Source: Actinomadura luteofluorescens (lineage in GTDB: Bacteria; Actinomycetota; Actinomycetes; Streptosporangiales; Streptosporangiaceae). Taken from it: a DNA stretch of 64,000 bases. The stretch spans positions 5,518,001 through 5,582,000 of the forward strand of contig NZ_JACCBA010000001.1 in NCBI RefSeq assembly GCF_013409365.1, read 5' to 3'. The translations under genes and the position numbers were made by a program. Position 1 is the first letter of the stretch. Each line of letters begins with the position of its first letter. The notes beneath the pieces were generated by a model that did no database searches, was not told the DNA's origin, and saw nothing but the letters and a program-made list of their open reading frames with translations. This document shows positions 7,458 through 16,893 of this stretch, piece by piece.

Positions 7458-9680
7458 TCAGGCGGTCAGGCGGGCCAGCTCGGCGAGCATCTCGGACGCG
7501 GTGACCGGGTCGAGCGCGCCGAACGGATGCGCCTTCCCGGAGTAGCGGCCGGTCATCAGCATGACGCGCTCGATCGTCTGCTCCGCGAACTCCTCCGGGT
7601 TCAGGACGCGGATGCCGGGCTCGAACGCGACCATCACGTGCCGCTCGTCCGGGGTGATCAGGTTGACCTGGCGGCGGAACCCGCCGGTCTCCTTGTCGCC
7701 CAGCTCCCAGCCGCGGGACGTCATGCCCATGAATTTGCCGAAATGAGCGGTGGCGCCTTCGAAGCGGGTCAGCCGGGTGGCCTCGCGCTCGCCGTCCTCC
7801 AGCTCGTGGACGGGACGTCCGAGCTGCGGGAACGGCTGGAGGATCTCGTAGTCTCCGAAGACCGACGCCCAGGCCGCCACGGTGTCCGCCCCCAGAAGGA
7901 CCGGGTGCGGGAGCGTCACGCGGGCGCCCTCCGGGAGGACGTACCCGTCGTCGTGGACGTCGGCGAGCGTGCCGTCCTCGGCGACCCGGAACGCGGTGCC
8001 GTCCGCCGACCACACCAGGCGCCGCGCGATGTGGCGCATCAGCGGGTGCCCCGCGAAGACCGAGCGGAACTCCTCGGGCGTCCAGGAGCGCCCGGCCACC
8101 ATCGCCTTCTCCAGCCGCCTGATCTGGTCGGCGGCGACCGCCCGGGCCTCCTTCTTGAGGTCGGCGAACCGCTGGTGGGCGAGCGGCGCGAGCTGGTCGT
8201 CGTCCTTGACGCCCGGCTTCGGCAGCGTCTTGCGGGGCTTGCCGTCCCCGTCGGTCACGAAGGGCTTGAGCTGCTCGTCGAAGCCGACGACGAACCGGCG
8301 CGGGCCGTAGTCGAGCGTCATCGAGCCCTCGGCGTCCAGGCCGAGGTCGGGGACGAGCAGGTCCGCCAGCTGCTCGGAGGTCAGGCCGCGCTTCCGTGCG
8401 GCGGCGTTCAGCAGGCCCTGCGCGCGGGGGCGCAGGTGCTTGGTGTCGGCCCCGCGGCGGACGATGCGGTCCAGATGGCGCAGCCTGCCGTCGGCGGGCA
8501 TGTCGATCGCCATGAGGACGTCGAGCGCCGTCCACCCCTTGAACGTCCAGGTGTAGTAGTTGTCCCAACGCACCATCCGGTCGGCCAGCCGGGCGGCCGC
8601 AGCGGCGTCGCCGAAGCGTCGCAGGGCGTACTGCACGCCCTGCGACGCCCACAGCCCGCTGCCACGGTCGTGGACGCTGAGAGCCCATGCGAATTCGGCC
8701 AGGGAGGCCGGGTCGCACAGCTCGATGACCTGCTCGCAGCCCGGGTACGGGTCCTCCGGAGTGGAGATCAGCAGCATCGTCACGAAGTGCTGGACCGCCT
8801 TCACCGGCAGCGCCTGCTCGCGGCCGCGCAGCAGGAGCCGCGGGAGCTTGCCGACGGTCTCGGTGTCCCATTCCGGCAGCTCGTCGGGGAACTGGTCCAG
8901 CGGGTCCGTGCGCAGTTCCTCGATCGCCGCGACCGCCTCGTCGCCGTACGCCCGCGCCGCGTCCACGAGGCAGCCGCTGCCGTGCTCGCGGGCGATCAGA
9001 GTGAGGCCCTGCTCGGCCTTCGTGCGCTTGGGGCCGGGCTTGCGCAGCGCGTCCGGGATGACGAACGGGGCCACGGCGGCGCCGTGCCAGGTGAACCAGA
9101 GCCGCGCGGCCTCGTCGACCTGGTGGCGGCCGAGCGCGCCGATCATGATCTGCGCGGTGGCGTCGTCCAGGAACGGGACGAGCGCCGCCGCGCAGGAGAT
9201 GTGCCCCTTCGCCGCGTGGAGCAGCAGCCGGTGGGCGGTGATGCCGCGACGCGCGGCGAAGTGCTTCAGCGGGACCACGTTCACGTAGCTGTCCCAGTCG
9301 CCGTAGTAGCGCTCGTCGGCGAGAAGCTCGTCGGCGAGGTCGTCAGGACCTTGCATCAACAGCCAGTAGTAGCCGCGGCGCCGGTCCCCGCCCTGCGGGA
9401 GCTTCAGCATCTCGCCGCTGCGGAACCGCTCGGCCAGCGCCTTCCAGTCGGGCTCCTCGGGGAAGGGTTCGTGCGCCTTCGGGAACATGTGGGGGGTCTT
9501 CAGCCACTCGTCCCGCACCCCGGGCGGCCAGGACTCCACAGCGGGCGTCTTCGGGCGTTTCAGGCCCTTCAGGACGACCGGCTCGGCATTCGCGCGCCTC
9601 CGGCGCGTCCACGGCGGATCGACGAGCAGGCGGGGCAGAGCGCTCTCGGGGGCGTCCTCGACGGCGGGAATGTCGGTCAT
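7458..9680 (-). CDS. DUF4132 domain-containing protein
   Basis: Soluble 740-aa protein. The C-terminal part (about 560-735) has the DUF4132 hallmarks: the LPHPVLLG segment, a stretch around residue 650 with FGKFMGMTSRGWELGDK, and the closing VMVAFEPGIRVLNPEEF. The upstream portion looks like alpha-helical repeat sequence rich in Leu and Ala. DUF4132 is found in bacterial MolR-type proteins, often near WGR-domain proteins, but its biochemical role is not established. The start MTDIPAVEDAPE (9680) is preferred over an in-frame GTG 54 bases upstream because family similarity is not visible in that extension. It stands alone and ends at a strong hairpin. Confidence 0.82.
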   Translation of the reverse strand: MTDIPAVEDAPESALPRLLVDPPWTRRRRANAEPVVLKGLKRPKTPAVESWPPGVRDEWLKTPHMFPKAHEPFPEEPDWKALAERFRSGEMLKLPQGGDRRRGYYWLLMQGPDDLADELLADERYYGDWDSYVNVVPLKHFAARRGITAHRLLLHAAKGHISCAAALVPFLDDATAQIMIGALGRHQVDEAARLWFTWHGAAVAPFVIPDALRKPGPKRTKAEQGLTLIAREHGSGCLVDAARAYGDEAVAAIEELRTDPLDQFPDELPEWDTETVGKLPRLLLRGREQALPVKAVQHFVTMLLISTPEDPYPGCEQVIELCDPASLAEFAWALSVHDRGSGLWASQGVQYALRRFGDAAAAARLADRMVRWDNYYTWTFKGWTALDVLMAIDMPADGRLRHLDRIVRRGADTKHLRPRAQGLLNAAARKRGLTSEQLADLLVPDLGLDAEGSMTLDYGPRRFVVGFDEQLKPFVTDGDGKPRKTLPKPGVKDDDQLAPLAHQRFADLKKEARAVAADQIRRLEKAMVAGRSWTPEEFRSVFAGHPLMRHIARRLVWSADGTAFRVAEDGTLADVHDDGYVLPEGARVTLPHPVLLGADTVAAWASVFGDYEILQPFPQLGRPVHELEDGEREATRLTRFEGATAHFGKFMGMTSRGWELGDKETGGFRRQVNLITPDERHVMVAFEPGIRVLNPEEFAEQTIERVMLMTGRYSGKAHPFGALDPVTASEMLAELARLTA

Positions 9681-9790
9681 CGCTCCAGTTTCACCACAGG
9701 CACGGACAGTATCGACCGTCAGACGCACGACCACGACGCGCGGTTCGGCCGGTTCACGGGCCGGGCCGGTTCACAATCAATGTGACGCGT

Positions 9791-9818
9791 GTTACAACGG
9801 GCGAGGGGATCTTGTAAC
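9791..9818. promoter_or_regulatory. Candidate operator GTTACAA-N14-TTGTAAC
   Basis: Perfect 7-bp inverted repeat with arms at 9791-9797 and 9812-9818, centre-to-centre 21 bp (two helical turns). It lies 22 bases before the start of the PhoX-like gene in the divergent gap with the DUF4132 gene. The spacing suits a dimeric regulator; which one is unknown. It does not match the direct-repeat PHO box known from Streptomyces. Confidence 0.5.
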
Positions 9819-9839
9819 GATCCATCAGGGAGTGTGCTC

Positions 9840-11210
9840 ATGACAGTTACGCGCCGCCAGCTCCTCGCCAGGACGGGTGCGGTGGGGGCGGGGATCGCCT
9901 TCACCGGAGCCGTGGAGCAGTTGTTCGCAGGAAGCGCGTCCGCCGCCCCGACCGGCGGCCACGACGGGTACGGGCCCCTCGTGCCCGACCCGAAGGGCCT
10001 GCTGGACCTGCCGCGCGGCTTCCGCTACACCGTCCTGTCCCGCGAGGGCGACCCGCTGCGCTCGGGGGAGGGGGCGGTGCCGAGCCACTGCGACGGGATG
10101 TCGGCCTTCCCCGGGCGCCGGGGCCGGACGTGGCTCGTCCGCAACCACGAGAACCGGCCGGACGCCGCGCACCGGGTCCCGGCGGTCGACGGCGTCACCT
10201 ACGACCCGGGCGGCCTCGGCGGCTGCACCGCGCTGGAGGTCGACGCGGCCGGGCGCGTGCACACCGAGCGCGTCGCCATCGCCGGGACGGCCGTCAACTG
10301 CGCGGGCGGCCCCACCCCGTGGAACACGTGGCTGACCTGCGAGGAGACCGAGGACAAGGCGGGCACCGGGAACTACACCAAGGACCACGGGTTCATCTTC
10401 GAGGTCGACCCGTACGACCAGGGCCGCACCGTCCCCGAGCCGCTGACCGCGATGGGGCGATTCCAGCACGAGGCGATCGCCGTCGACCCGGGCGACGGCA
10501 CCGTCTACGAGACCGAGGACGCCTTCGACAAGCCGTTCGGGCTGTTCTACCGGTTCCAGCCGAAGCGGCCGCGCGGCGGGTTCGGCAGCCTGCGCGCAGG
10601 CGGTCGGCTGGAGGCGCTGTGCGTCCCCGGCGTCCCGGACCTGTCGGTCGTGCAGGAGCCCGGCACCGTGTTCGAGCACGTCGAGTGGAAGAAGGTGCCC
10701 GACCCGCTCGCGGCGCAGACCCCGATCCGGTTCCAGGACTTCGGGTCCGGTGGCATCACCCACGCCCAGAAGCTGGAGGGCTGCTACTGGGGCGGCGACC
10801 GCGTCTACTTCGTGTCGAGCTTCGCGAAGAAGAAGGACGGCTCCCAGGCGGACCACTTCGGGCAGGTGTGGTCCTACGAGCCGCGCCACCGCCGGCTCAC
10901 CCTCGTCATCGTGTTCGGCCCGGACACCGACGTCGAGAAGCCCGGCGAGTCGCCCGACAACATCTGCCTGGCGCCGCAGGGCGGCCTGATGGTGTGCGAG
11001 GACGGCAACGGCGCCCAGCACGTCTTCGGCGTCTCCCGCCGCCGCACGGTCTACCCCATGGCCCGCAACCGCCAGAACATCGGCACCGAGACCGAACCCG
11101 AGTGGGGCGAGTTCGCGGGAGTCACGTTCTCCCCCGACAACCGCACGATGTACGTCAACGCCTACACCCCAGGCACGACCTTCGCCGTAACAGGCCCCTG
11201 GACCCGCTGA
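9840..11210 (+). CDS. Tat-exported PhoX-like (DUF839) protein
   Basis: Secreted protein of 456 aa. The N-terminus carries a twin-arginine signal (VTRRQLLARTG followed by a hydrophobic run and an Ala-rich cleavage region near residue 36). The mature part is a DUF839/PhoX-type beta-propeller, with typical stretches such as GGCTALEVD, NCAGGPTPWNTWLTCEE and FQHEAIAVDP. PhoX phosphatases bind iron and calcium, and Tat export fits folding with cofactor in the cytoplasm. Phosphatase activity is inferred from the family; many DUF839 proteins are untested. ATG 9840 follows a usable gggag (9828-9832); GTG 9834 is an alternative. Confidence 0.85.
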   Translation: MTVTRRQLLARTGAVGAGIAFTGAVEQLFAGSASAAPTGGHDGYGPLVPDPKGLLDLPRGFRYTVLSREGDPLRSGEGAVPSHCDGMSAFPGRRGRTWLVRNHENRPDAAHRVPAVDGVTYDPGGLGGCTALEVDAAGRVHTERVAIAGTAVNCAGGPTPWNTWLTCEETEDKAGTGNYTKDHGFIFEVDPYDQGRTVPEPLTAMGRFQHEAIAVDPGDGTVYETEDAFDKPFGLFYRFQPKRPRGGFGSLRAGGRLEALCVPGVPDLSVVQEPGTVFEHVEWKKVPDPLAAQTPIRFQDFGSGGITHAQKLEGCYWGGDRVYFVSSFAKKKDGSQADHFGQVWSYEPRHRRLTLVIVFGPDTDVEKPGESPDNICLAPQGGLMVCEDGNGAQHVFGVSRRRTVYPMARNRQNIGTETEPEWGEFAGVTFSPDNRTMYVNAYTPGTTFAVTGPWTR

Positions 11211-11358
11211 CCCCAGCCACCACCGCAACCAAGCAACAACCTGAAGGGTTGCGATCGCGTCCGAAGGCAGATTCGAGCGAAGCAAGAATCTGATCGCGCA
11301 GCGAGCCGCAAGGCGAGCCGGAGCGATGCCGGCGATCGCCCGCAGTGCCCGACGATGG

Positions 11359-11428
11359 AGGGCCGCCAGGCCCGAAGGAGGAGTGCACTGCAATAAGCAC
11401 AGCAGGGCCGCCAGGCCCGAAGGAGGAG
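11359..11428. repeat. Two identical 25-bp direct repeats, 45-bp period
   Basis: The 25-base sequence at 11359-11383 recurs exactly at 11404-11428. Each copy contains an internal ggcc-rich inverted element and a purine-rich end (gaaggaggag). The repeats sit in the 223-bp gap between the convergent PhoX-like gene and coaA; nothing coding is seen there. They may be members of a dispersed intergenic repeat family. Confidence 0.75.
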
Positions 11429-11433
11429 AGGGA

Positions 11434-12375
11434 TCAAATCCGGCGCAGTCGGACTCGCTGGACCGAGTGGCTCCTGTCCTTGTGGAGGACGAGGGTGGCG
11501 CGGGCGCGGGTGGGGAGGATGTTGGAGACGAGGTTGATCTCGTTGACGTCCCGCCACACGCGCTGGGCGAACGCGGCGGTCTCGTCCTCGTCCAGTTCGC
11601 GGGCGTACTTGTGGAAGTAGGAGCGCGGGTCGGTGAACGCGGTGCGGCGCAGCGCGAAGAGCCGGTCGATGTACCACTGCCGGATGTCCTCGACCCGCGC
11701 ATCCACATAGATGGAGAAGTCGAAGAAGTCGGATACGCCCAGGGCGCCGGGCGGGGGCGCCTGCAGCACGTTCAGGCCCTCGACGATCAGGATGTCGGGG
11801 CGCCGGACGGTCTGCGCCGCGTCCGGGACGATGTCGTACTCCAGGTGCGAGTACACCGGGATCGACGCCTCCGCCGCGCCCGACTTGATCGCCGACACGA
11901 ACCGGACGAGGGCGCGGCGGTCGTAGGACTCGGGGAACCCCTTGCGGTCCATGATCCCGCGCTCGGCCAGGACGGCGTTCGGGTGCAGGAAGCTGTCGGT
12001 CGTGACCAGTTCCACGCTCGGGTGCTCCGGCCAGCGGGCGAGGAGCGTGCGCAGCAGCCGGGACGTGGTGGACTTGCCGACCGCGACGCTGCCCGCCACG
12101 CCGACGATGAACGGGGTGGGCCGCACCTCGCCGCCGAGGAAGTCGCTGACGGTGTCGCGCAGCCGCCCGTCCGACAGGAAGAACAGGTTGAGGAGCCGGG
12201 ACAGCGGCAGGTACACCTCCTCGACCTCGGTGATGTCGATCGGGTCGCGCAGGCCCCGCAGGGCGTCCAGCTCACCGGGGGTGAGCGGGAGCGGGGTGTT
12301 CTCGCGCAGGCCGCGCCAGGCCTCACGGGAGAGTTCCACGTAGGGGCTCGGCACGGTGTCCCATCCGCTCGTCAT
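11434..12375 (-). CDS. coaA: Type I pantothenate kinase
   Basis: Phosphorylates pantothenate with ATP, the first and rate-setting step of coenzyme A synthesis in the cytoplasm. The 313-aa length matches bacterial PanK type I. The P-loop [12 protein letters not shown] is at residues 92-103, followed by the family segments [18 protein letters not shown] and [12 protein letters not shown]. Start [10 protein letters not shown] at 12375 is chosen because it gives the usual family length; an in-frame extension to 12480 is unlikely. It is transcribed away from glmS across a 122-bp divergent gap. All conserved residues I can check are intact. Confidence 0.96.
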   Translation of the reverse strand: MTSGWDTVPSPYVELSREAWRGLRENTPLPLTPGELDALRGLRDPIDITEVEEVYLPLSRLLNLFFLSDGRLRDTVSDFLGGEVRPTPFIVGVAGSVAVGKSTTSRLLRTLLARWPEHPSVELVTTDSFLHPNAVLAERGIMDRKGFPESYDRRALVRFVSAIKSGAAEASIPVYSHLEYDIVPDAAQTVRRPDILIVEGLNVLQAPPPGALGVSDFFDFSIYVDARVEDIRQWYIDRLFALRRTAFTDPRSYFHKYARELDEDETAAFAQRVWRDVNEINLVSNILPTRARATLVLHKDRSHSVQRVRLRRI

Positions 12376-12497
12376 GGCTGAACAGTAACCGGGCTGGGTT
12401 CCGGTCACCGGGTTTCCACCGGTCGTCCACGCTAGCGTCATGCTTGGGAGGCCCTCGCAGGTAGGTCCGGTGCGCGGCACCGAATAGAGTTGCCGCC

Positions 12498-14342
12498 ATG
12501 TGCGGAATCGTGGGGTACGTAGGCGGCCGGTCCGCCCTCGACGTGGTCGTCGACGGCCTGGCGCGGCTGGAGTACCGCGGCTACGACTCGGCCGGAGTGG
12601 CCGTGCTGGCCGACGGGAAGCTGGCGACGGCCAAGCGCGCGGGCAAGCTGGTGAACCTGCGCGGCGCCCTGGAGGAGGAGCCCCCGCCCGCCGGGACGCT
12701 CGGCATGGGGCACACCCGGTGGGCGACGCACGGCGCGCCGAACGACCGCAACGCCCACCCGCACGTCGACTGCACCGGCTCCGTCGCGGTGATCCACAAC
12801 GGGATCATCGAGAACTTCGCGGAACTGCGGGCCGAGCTGGAGGAGGGCGGTCACGGGCTCGGGTCCGACACCGACACCGAGGCCGTCGCCCACCTGCTGG
12901 AGGACGAGCTGAAGGGCGGCGGCGACCTCGCCGACGCCATGCGCCGCGTCTGCGGCCGGCTGGAGGGCGCGTTCACGCTGGTCGCGACGCACACCGGGTC
13001 GCCGGGCCTGGTCGTCGGGGCGCGCCGCAACTCCCCGCTGGTCGTCGGCGTCGGGGACGGCGAGAACTTCCTGGCCAGCGACGTGGCCGCGTTCATCGAG
13101 CACACCCGCGACGCGATCGAGCTGGGCCAGGACCAGATCGTCGAGCTGCGCGCCGAGGGCGTGCGGGTCACCGACTTCGACGGGCACCCCGCCGAGGTGA
13201 AGGAGTACCACGTCGACTGGGACGTGTCCGCCGCGGAAAAAGGCGGCTACGACTACTTCATGCTCAAGGAGATCGCCGAGCAGCCGCGCGCCGTCGCCGA
13301 CACGCTGCTCGGCCGGATCGGCGCCGACGGGCGCCTGCACCTGGACGAGATGCGCATCCCGGACCGGGAGCTGCGCGAGGTCGACAAGATCATCATCGTG
13401 GCGTGCGGGACGTCCTACCACGCCGGTCTGATCGCCAAGTACGCGATCGAGCACTGGGCGGGGCTGCCCTGCGAGGTCGAGCTGGCCAGCGAGTTCCGCT
13501 ACCGCGACCCGATCCTGTCCCCGACGACGCTGGTCATCGCGATCTCCCAGTCGGGCGAGACGATGGACGCGCTGATGGCAGTCCGGCACGCCCGCGAGCA
13601 GAAGGCCAAGCTGCTCGGCATCTGCAACGTCAACGGCTCCACGCTGCCCCGCGAGTGCGACGGCGTCCTCTACACGCACGCCGGGCCCGAGATCGCGGTC
13701 GCGTCCACCAAGGCGTTCCTCACCCAGCTCGTCGCCGTCTACCTCATCGCCCTCTACATCGCGCAGGTGCGCGGCACCAAGTGGGGCGACGAGGTCTTCG
13801 CCATGGTCCAGCTCCTCGAACGGATGCCGGAGAAGGTGGAGAAGGTCCTGGAGACCATGGAGCCGGTGCGGGAGCTGGCCCGCTCACTGGCCGGCGAGCG
13901 GTGCGTGCTGTTCCTCGGCCGCCACGTGGGCTTCCCGGTCGCGCTGGAGGGCGCGCTCAAGCTCAAGGAACTGGCGTACATGCACGCCGAGGGCTTCGCC
14001 GCCGGCGAGCTGAAGCACGGCCCGATCGCGCTGATCGAGAAGGACCTGCCCGTCGTGGTCGTCGTGCCGCCGCGGGCGCGGGACGTCCTGCACGACAAGA
14101 TCGTGTCGAACATCCAGGAGATCAGGGCCCGCGGCGCCCGGACGATCGTGATCGCCGAGGAGGGCGACGCGTCGGTCGAGCCGTACGCGGACACGCTGAT
14201 CAGCGTCCCGGCCGTCCCGACGCTGCTGCAGCCGCTGGTCACGACCGTCCCGCTTCAGGTCTTCGCGTGCGAGCTGGCCACGGCCAAGGGCCACGACGTC
14301 GACCAGCCGCGCAACCTCGCCAAGTCCGTCACCGTCGAATAG
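12498..14342 (+). CDS. glmS: Glutamine-fructose-6-phosphate aminotransferase (isomerizing)
   Basis: Makes glucosamine-6-phosphate from fructose-6-phosphate and glutamine, the entry to UDP-GlcNAc and peptidoglycan. The protein (614 aa) starts MCGIVGYVG with the N-terminal nucleophile Cys2 after Met removal. The glutaminase domain covers about 1-225 ([16 protein letters not shown]), then two SIS sugar-isomerase domains (ACGTSYHAG and the SQSGET loop in the first) and the conserved C-terminus [16 protein letters not shown] 12498 has no Shine-Dalgarno, but a TAGAGT -10-like hexamer ends eight bases upstream, so a leaderless transcript is possible. No glmS ribozyme is visible. Confidence 0.98.
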   Translation: MCGIVGYVGGRSALDVVVDGLARLEYRGYDSAGVAVLADGKLATAKRAGKLVNLRGALEEEPPPAGTLGMGHTRWATHGAPNDRNAHPHVDCTGSVAVIHNGIIENFAELRAELEEGGHGLGSDTDTEAVAHLLEDELKGGGDLADAMRRVCGRLEGAFTLVATHTGSPGLVVGARRNSPLVVGVGDGENFLASDVAAFIEHTRDAIELGQDQIVELRAEGVRVTDFDGHPAEVKEYHVDWDVSAAEKGGYDYFMLKEIAEQPRAVADTLLGRIGADGRLHLDEMRIPDRELREVDKIIIVACGTSYHAGLIAKYAIEHWAGLPCEVELASEFRYRDPILSPTTLVIAISQSGETMDALMAVRHAREQKAKLLGICNVNGSTLPRECDGVLYTHAGPEIAVASTKAFLTQLVAVYLIALYIAQVRGTKWGDEVFAMVQLLERMPEKVEKVLETMEPVRELARSLAGERCVLFLGRHVGFPVALEGALKLKELAYMHAEGFAAGELKHGPIALIEKDLPVVVVVPPRARDVLHDKIVSNIQEIRARGARTIVIAEEGDASVEPYADTLISVPAVPTLLQPLVTTVPLQVFACELATAKGHDVDQPRNLAKSVTVE

Positions 14343-14380
14343 CGGGCGGTTCGGGCGGGCAGCCCGAAAACGACTGAACC

Positions 14381-14432
14381 CTCCGGCGCCGGGCCGCGTC
14401 CCATCGACATCGGGACCGGCCCGGCGTCGGAG
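14381..14432 (+). promoter_or_regulatory. Long hairpin between glmS and the ABC operon, covering the downstream ribosome binding site
   Basis: An inverted repeat of about 21 bp with few mismatches has arms at 14381-14402 and 14412-14432 and a short loop. The right arm contains ggag of the Shine-Dalgarno for the GTG at 14440. It could terminate glmS transcription, hold down translation of the ABC ATPase, or both. There is no T-tract. Confidence 0.6.
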
Positions 14433-14439
14433 GTGACGG

Positions 14440-15381
14440 GTGGCAGGAGACGGCGGCCTCGCGATCGAGGCGCGCGGGGTGGTGCGGCGCTTCGGGCCGG
14501 TGGAGGCGCTGCGCGGCCTCGACATCACCGTCCCGTACGGGCAGGTCACGGCGCTCGTCGGGGCCAACGGCGCGGGCAAGACGACGCTGTTGCTGATCCT
14601 GGCGACCCTCCTCGCGCCCGACGCGGGCACGGTGCGGATCGCGGGACACGACGCGCTCGCCCAGCCCGTGCGGGCGCGCGAGGCGCTCGGCTGGATGCCG
14701 GACACGTTCGGCGTGTACGACCAGCTCACGGTGGACGAGTACCTGGCGTTCTTCGCCGACGCCTACGGGCTGTCCAAGCAGGAGCGCCCGCGCCGGATCA
14801 GGGCGCTGCTCAGCCTCGTCCACCTGGAGGACCGTCTCGGTCAGCCCGTCCACGCCCTCTCGCGGGGGCAGAAGCAGCGCCTCGGGATGGCGCGGGCCCT
14901 CGTGCACCGGCCGCGCGTGCTGCTGCTGGACGAGCCCGCGTCCGGCCTCGACCCGCGCTCCCGCATCGAACTGCGCGACCTGCTGCGCTCCCTCGCGGCG
15001 GACGGGGTCGCGGTGCTCGTGTCGAGCCACATCCTCAGCGAGCTGGAGGAGATCGCCGACCGGGTCGTCCTGGTCGACCACGGACGCACGGCCGGGGACC
15101 ACGCGATGGCGGAGATCGCCGGTGCGGCGGCCCGGGTCCGGTGGCGGATCCGCTCGCTCGACCTGGAGCCGCTGGCGGCGGCGCTGGACCGCGAGCCCGG
15201 CCTGGCGTGGAAGGGGGCGGGCGACGCGGCGGGGGGCGCCGAGGTCGGTCCGCTGACCGAGGACGAGGCGGCCGGGCTGCTGGCCAGGCTCGTCACCGCA
15301 GGCGTGCCCGTCAGCGGCCTGGCGCCCGCCGGCAGCGCGCTCGAATCGGCCTACCTGGCGATGACCGAGGACCGGAGGTGA
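14440..15381 (+). CDS. ABC transporter ATP-binding protein
   Basis: ATPase subunit of an ABC-2 exporter, 313 aa. Walker A (GANGAGKTT) is near residue 45, the signature LSRGQKQR near 142, Walker B LLLDEPASGLDP follows, and the switch is SSHILSELEE. The C-terminal ~85 residues form a variable domain. The GTG at 14440 has an adjacent ggaggtgac ribosome binding site that is buried in the hairpin at 14381-14432. The gene is followed at once by its permease. The pair lies between glmS and the XRE/DUF397 set, in a region otherwise conserved across actinobacteria, so it looks like an insertion into that order. Confidence 0.93.
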   Translation: MAGDGGLAIEARGVVRRFGPVEALRGLDITVPYGQVTALVGANGAGKTTLLLILATLLAPDAGTVRIAGHDALAQPVRAREALGWMPDTFGVYDQLTVDEYLAFFADAYGLSKQERPRRIRALLSLVHLEDRLGQPVHALSRGQKQRLGMARALVHRPRVLLLDEPASGLDPRSRIELRDLLRSLAADGVAVLVSSHILSELEEIADRVVLVDHGRTAGDHAMAEIAGAAARVRWRIRSLDLEPLAAALDREPGLAWKGAGDAAGGAEVGPLTEDEAAGLLARLVTAGVPVSGLAPAGSALESAYLAMTEDRR

Positions 15382-15386
15382 GTGCC

Positions 15387-16358
15387 GTGACCGCGCGTGG
15401 AATCGGCCTGGTGGCGCGGCAGGAGATCAGGACGCGGCTGCGGACCGGCCGCTGGAAGATCCTGCTCGCGGCCTGGTTCCTGACCGTCAACGGGCTCGGG
15501 CTGCTGTTCCGGGTGGCGCTGGAGTACGGCGACAGCTCCTCCTACGGCGAGCCGGGCGTCCCCATGTTCGGCGGGGTCCTGCTCGGGGTGCTGGTGCTGA
15601 CGCTGCTCGTCACCCCGGCGCTCGGCGGGCAGTCGGTCAACGGCGACCGGGAGCGCGGGACGCTCGCGACGCTGCAGGTAACCCGGCTCACCCCGGGCGA
15701 GATCGCGCTCGGCAAGCTCGCCGCCGCCTGGGGGACCGGCCTGGTCGCGCTGCTCCTGACGCTGCCGAGCCTGCTGCTGCCGGTCGCCGAGGGCGCCATC
15801 GGCGCGGGGCGGGCCCTCGTCGTCCTGCTCGTGACGGCGCTGATGATCGGCGTGGTCTGCGCGATCTCGCAGGCCTGGTCGGCGGTGCTGGCCCGCAGCG
15901 TCACCTCGATCCTGCTGTCGTACCTGACGGTGTTCGGCCTGCTCGTCGGGACGCCGCTGCTGTTCACGCTGGCGGTGCCGCTCACGTCCGAGCACATCGA
16001 CGGCGCCTACGGCGAGTACGACCGGGAGCACACCGAGCGGATCTGGTGGCTGCTGGCCCCGAACCCGGTCGTCGCGCTCGCCGACGCGGCGCCGCGCCTG
16101 CCCGAGCGCCGGATCCTCGTCGGCGACCAGGTGATCACGCGCTCGGCGTCGTCCGACCCGCTCGGGCAGATCAGCCGCAGCGTGCGCGAGGTCCGCGCGG
16201 GGGACGACCGGTACGGGTCGTCCCGCGAGGGTGGAGCCGCGGTGTGGCCGTGGGGGCTGGCCTTCGATCTGGCCCTCGCGGGAGGCGCGGTGGTGATCAC
16301 GGCCTCTCGCCTGCGCACGCCTCTCCACCGGGTTCCCCGGGGCGTTCGCGTGGCGTGA
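15387..16358 (+). CDS. ABC-2 type transporter permease
   Basis: Membrane partner (323 aa) of the preceding ATPase. At least six hydrophobic segments are visible; the first, ILLAAWFLTVNGLGLLF, follows the basic stretch RQEIRTRLRTGRWK. The segment NGDRERGTLATLQVTRL is typical of NosY/ABC-2 permeases. A large extracytoplasmic loop rich in charged residues (about 200-280) precedes the last helix. GTG 15387 is chosen for its ggagg at 15374-15378; GTG 15378, which overlaps the ATPase stop, is the alternative. Substrate unknown. Confidence 0.9.
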   Translation: MTARGIGLVARQEIRTRLRTGRWKILLAAWFLTVNGLGLLFRVALEYGDSSSYGEPGVPMFGGVLLGVLVLTLLVTPALGGQSVNGDRERGTLATLQVTRLTPGEIALGKLAAAWGTGLVALLLTLPSLLLPVAEGAIGAGRALVVLLVTALMIGVVCAISQAWSAVLARSVTSILLSYLTVFGLLVGTPLLFTLAVPLTSEHIDGAYGEYDREHTERIWWLLAPNPVVALADAAPRLPERRILVGDQVITRSASSDPLGQISRSVREVRAGDDRYGSSREGGAAVWPWGLAFDLALAGGAVVITASRLRTPLHRVPRGVRVA

Positions 16359-16370
16359 GCGCGCCCCCAA

Positions 16371-16469
16371 TGCGATCAACTTCTGCGAAATGCGATCAGC
16401 GGGGCGGGGAGCCGCGGAAAAACATGTGGCATATCCTGCGGTGGCGCGCATCCGCTCCCGCTGATCGCA
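16371..16469. repeat. TGCGATCA site array with a perfect 13-bp inverted repeat
   Basis: TGCGATCA occurs at 16371-16378 and 16391-16398 in direct orientation, 20 bp apart, and inverted at 16462-16469. The second and third copies extend into a perfect 13-bp inverted repeat (16391-16403 and 16457-16469) with a 53-bp spacer. It occupies the 158-bp gap between the convergent permease and DUF397 genes, an unusual place for an operator. Confidence 0.6.
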
Positions 16470-16516
16470 ATTCTCCGGCCGGTTGGAAATCTCTCCGGCG
16501 ATGCAAGTTGCAGTGA

Positions 16517-16729
16517 CTATTTCAGCGGGTGGTCGAAACGGCCGCCTTTGGCCTCCTCCGTGAACCTGCGCCATTCGTCGGGCCGGAACGACAGGATCGT
16601 CGCGGTGTCCTCGGTGTCGCGTACGGATATGGCGTCCCCGCCGCGCCGTGCGACCTCGACGCAGCCGTTGCTGGCGCCGCATCGAGCGCTCTTTCTCCAT
16701 CGGGCGGGCGGTGTCCCCTGGAAATTCAT
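16517..16729 (-). CDS. DUF397 domain-containing protein
   Basis: Small protein of 70 aa made of a single DUF397 domain: WRKSARCGASNGCVEVA, then VRDTED and a closing FRPDEWRRFTEEAKGG. DUF397 proteins are abundant in filamentous actinobacteria and nearly always sit beside XRE regulators of the kind found at 17240-18101, where they act as partners that modulate the regulator, as described for related pairs in Streptomyces. The start MNFQGTPP (16729) is chosen because agggag stands eight bases upstream; an in-frame start at 16756 lacks one. It is the last gene of the regulator, DUF397, DUF397 series on the minus strand. Confidence 0.88.
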   Translation of the reverse strand: MNFQGTPPARWRKSARCGASNGCVEVARRGGDAISVRDTEDTATILSFRPDEWRRFTEEAKGGRFDHPLK

Positions 16730-16893
16730 TCCGGCTCCCTGCATTGAAAGTTGCATTGCCCGCGGCCGCGCTGCCGGTGCTCAAGCACACGGTAACAAGA
16801 TCGCAAAAAACGCCTGATCACGTCCGGGTGGCGCGGTACCCGTGTGACAGGCGTGGCGAGGTAGTTGCAGAGTGCCGGGTGGGAGGGCGACGA

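Noticed and set aside
5200..8871. A frame of over 1200 codons joining the MMPL gene to sequence antisense of nothing but the DUF4132 gene
   Set aside because: The upstream part is an out-of-frame shadow of the DUF4132 gene; MMPL similarity begins only at 7368.
12376..12497. A glmS ribozyme or riboswitch ahead of glmS
   Set aside because: The gap is too short and shows none of the conserved core; the gene may even be leaderless.
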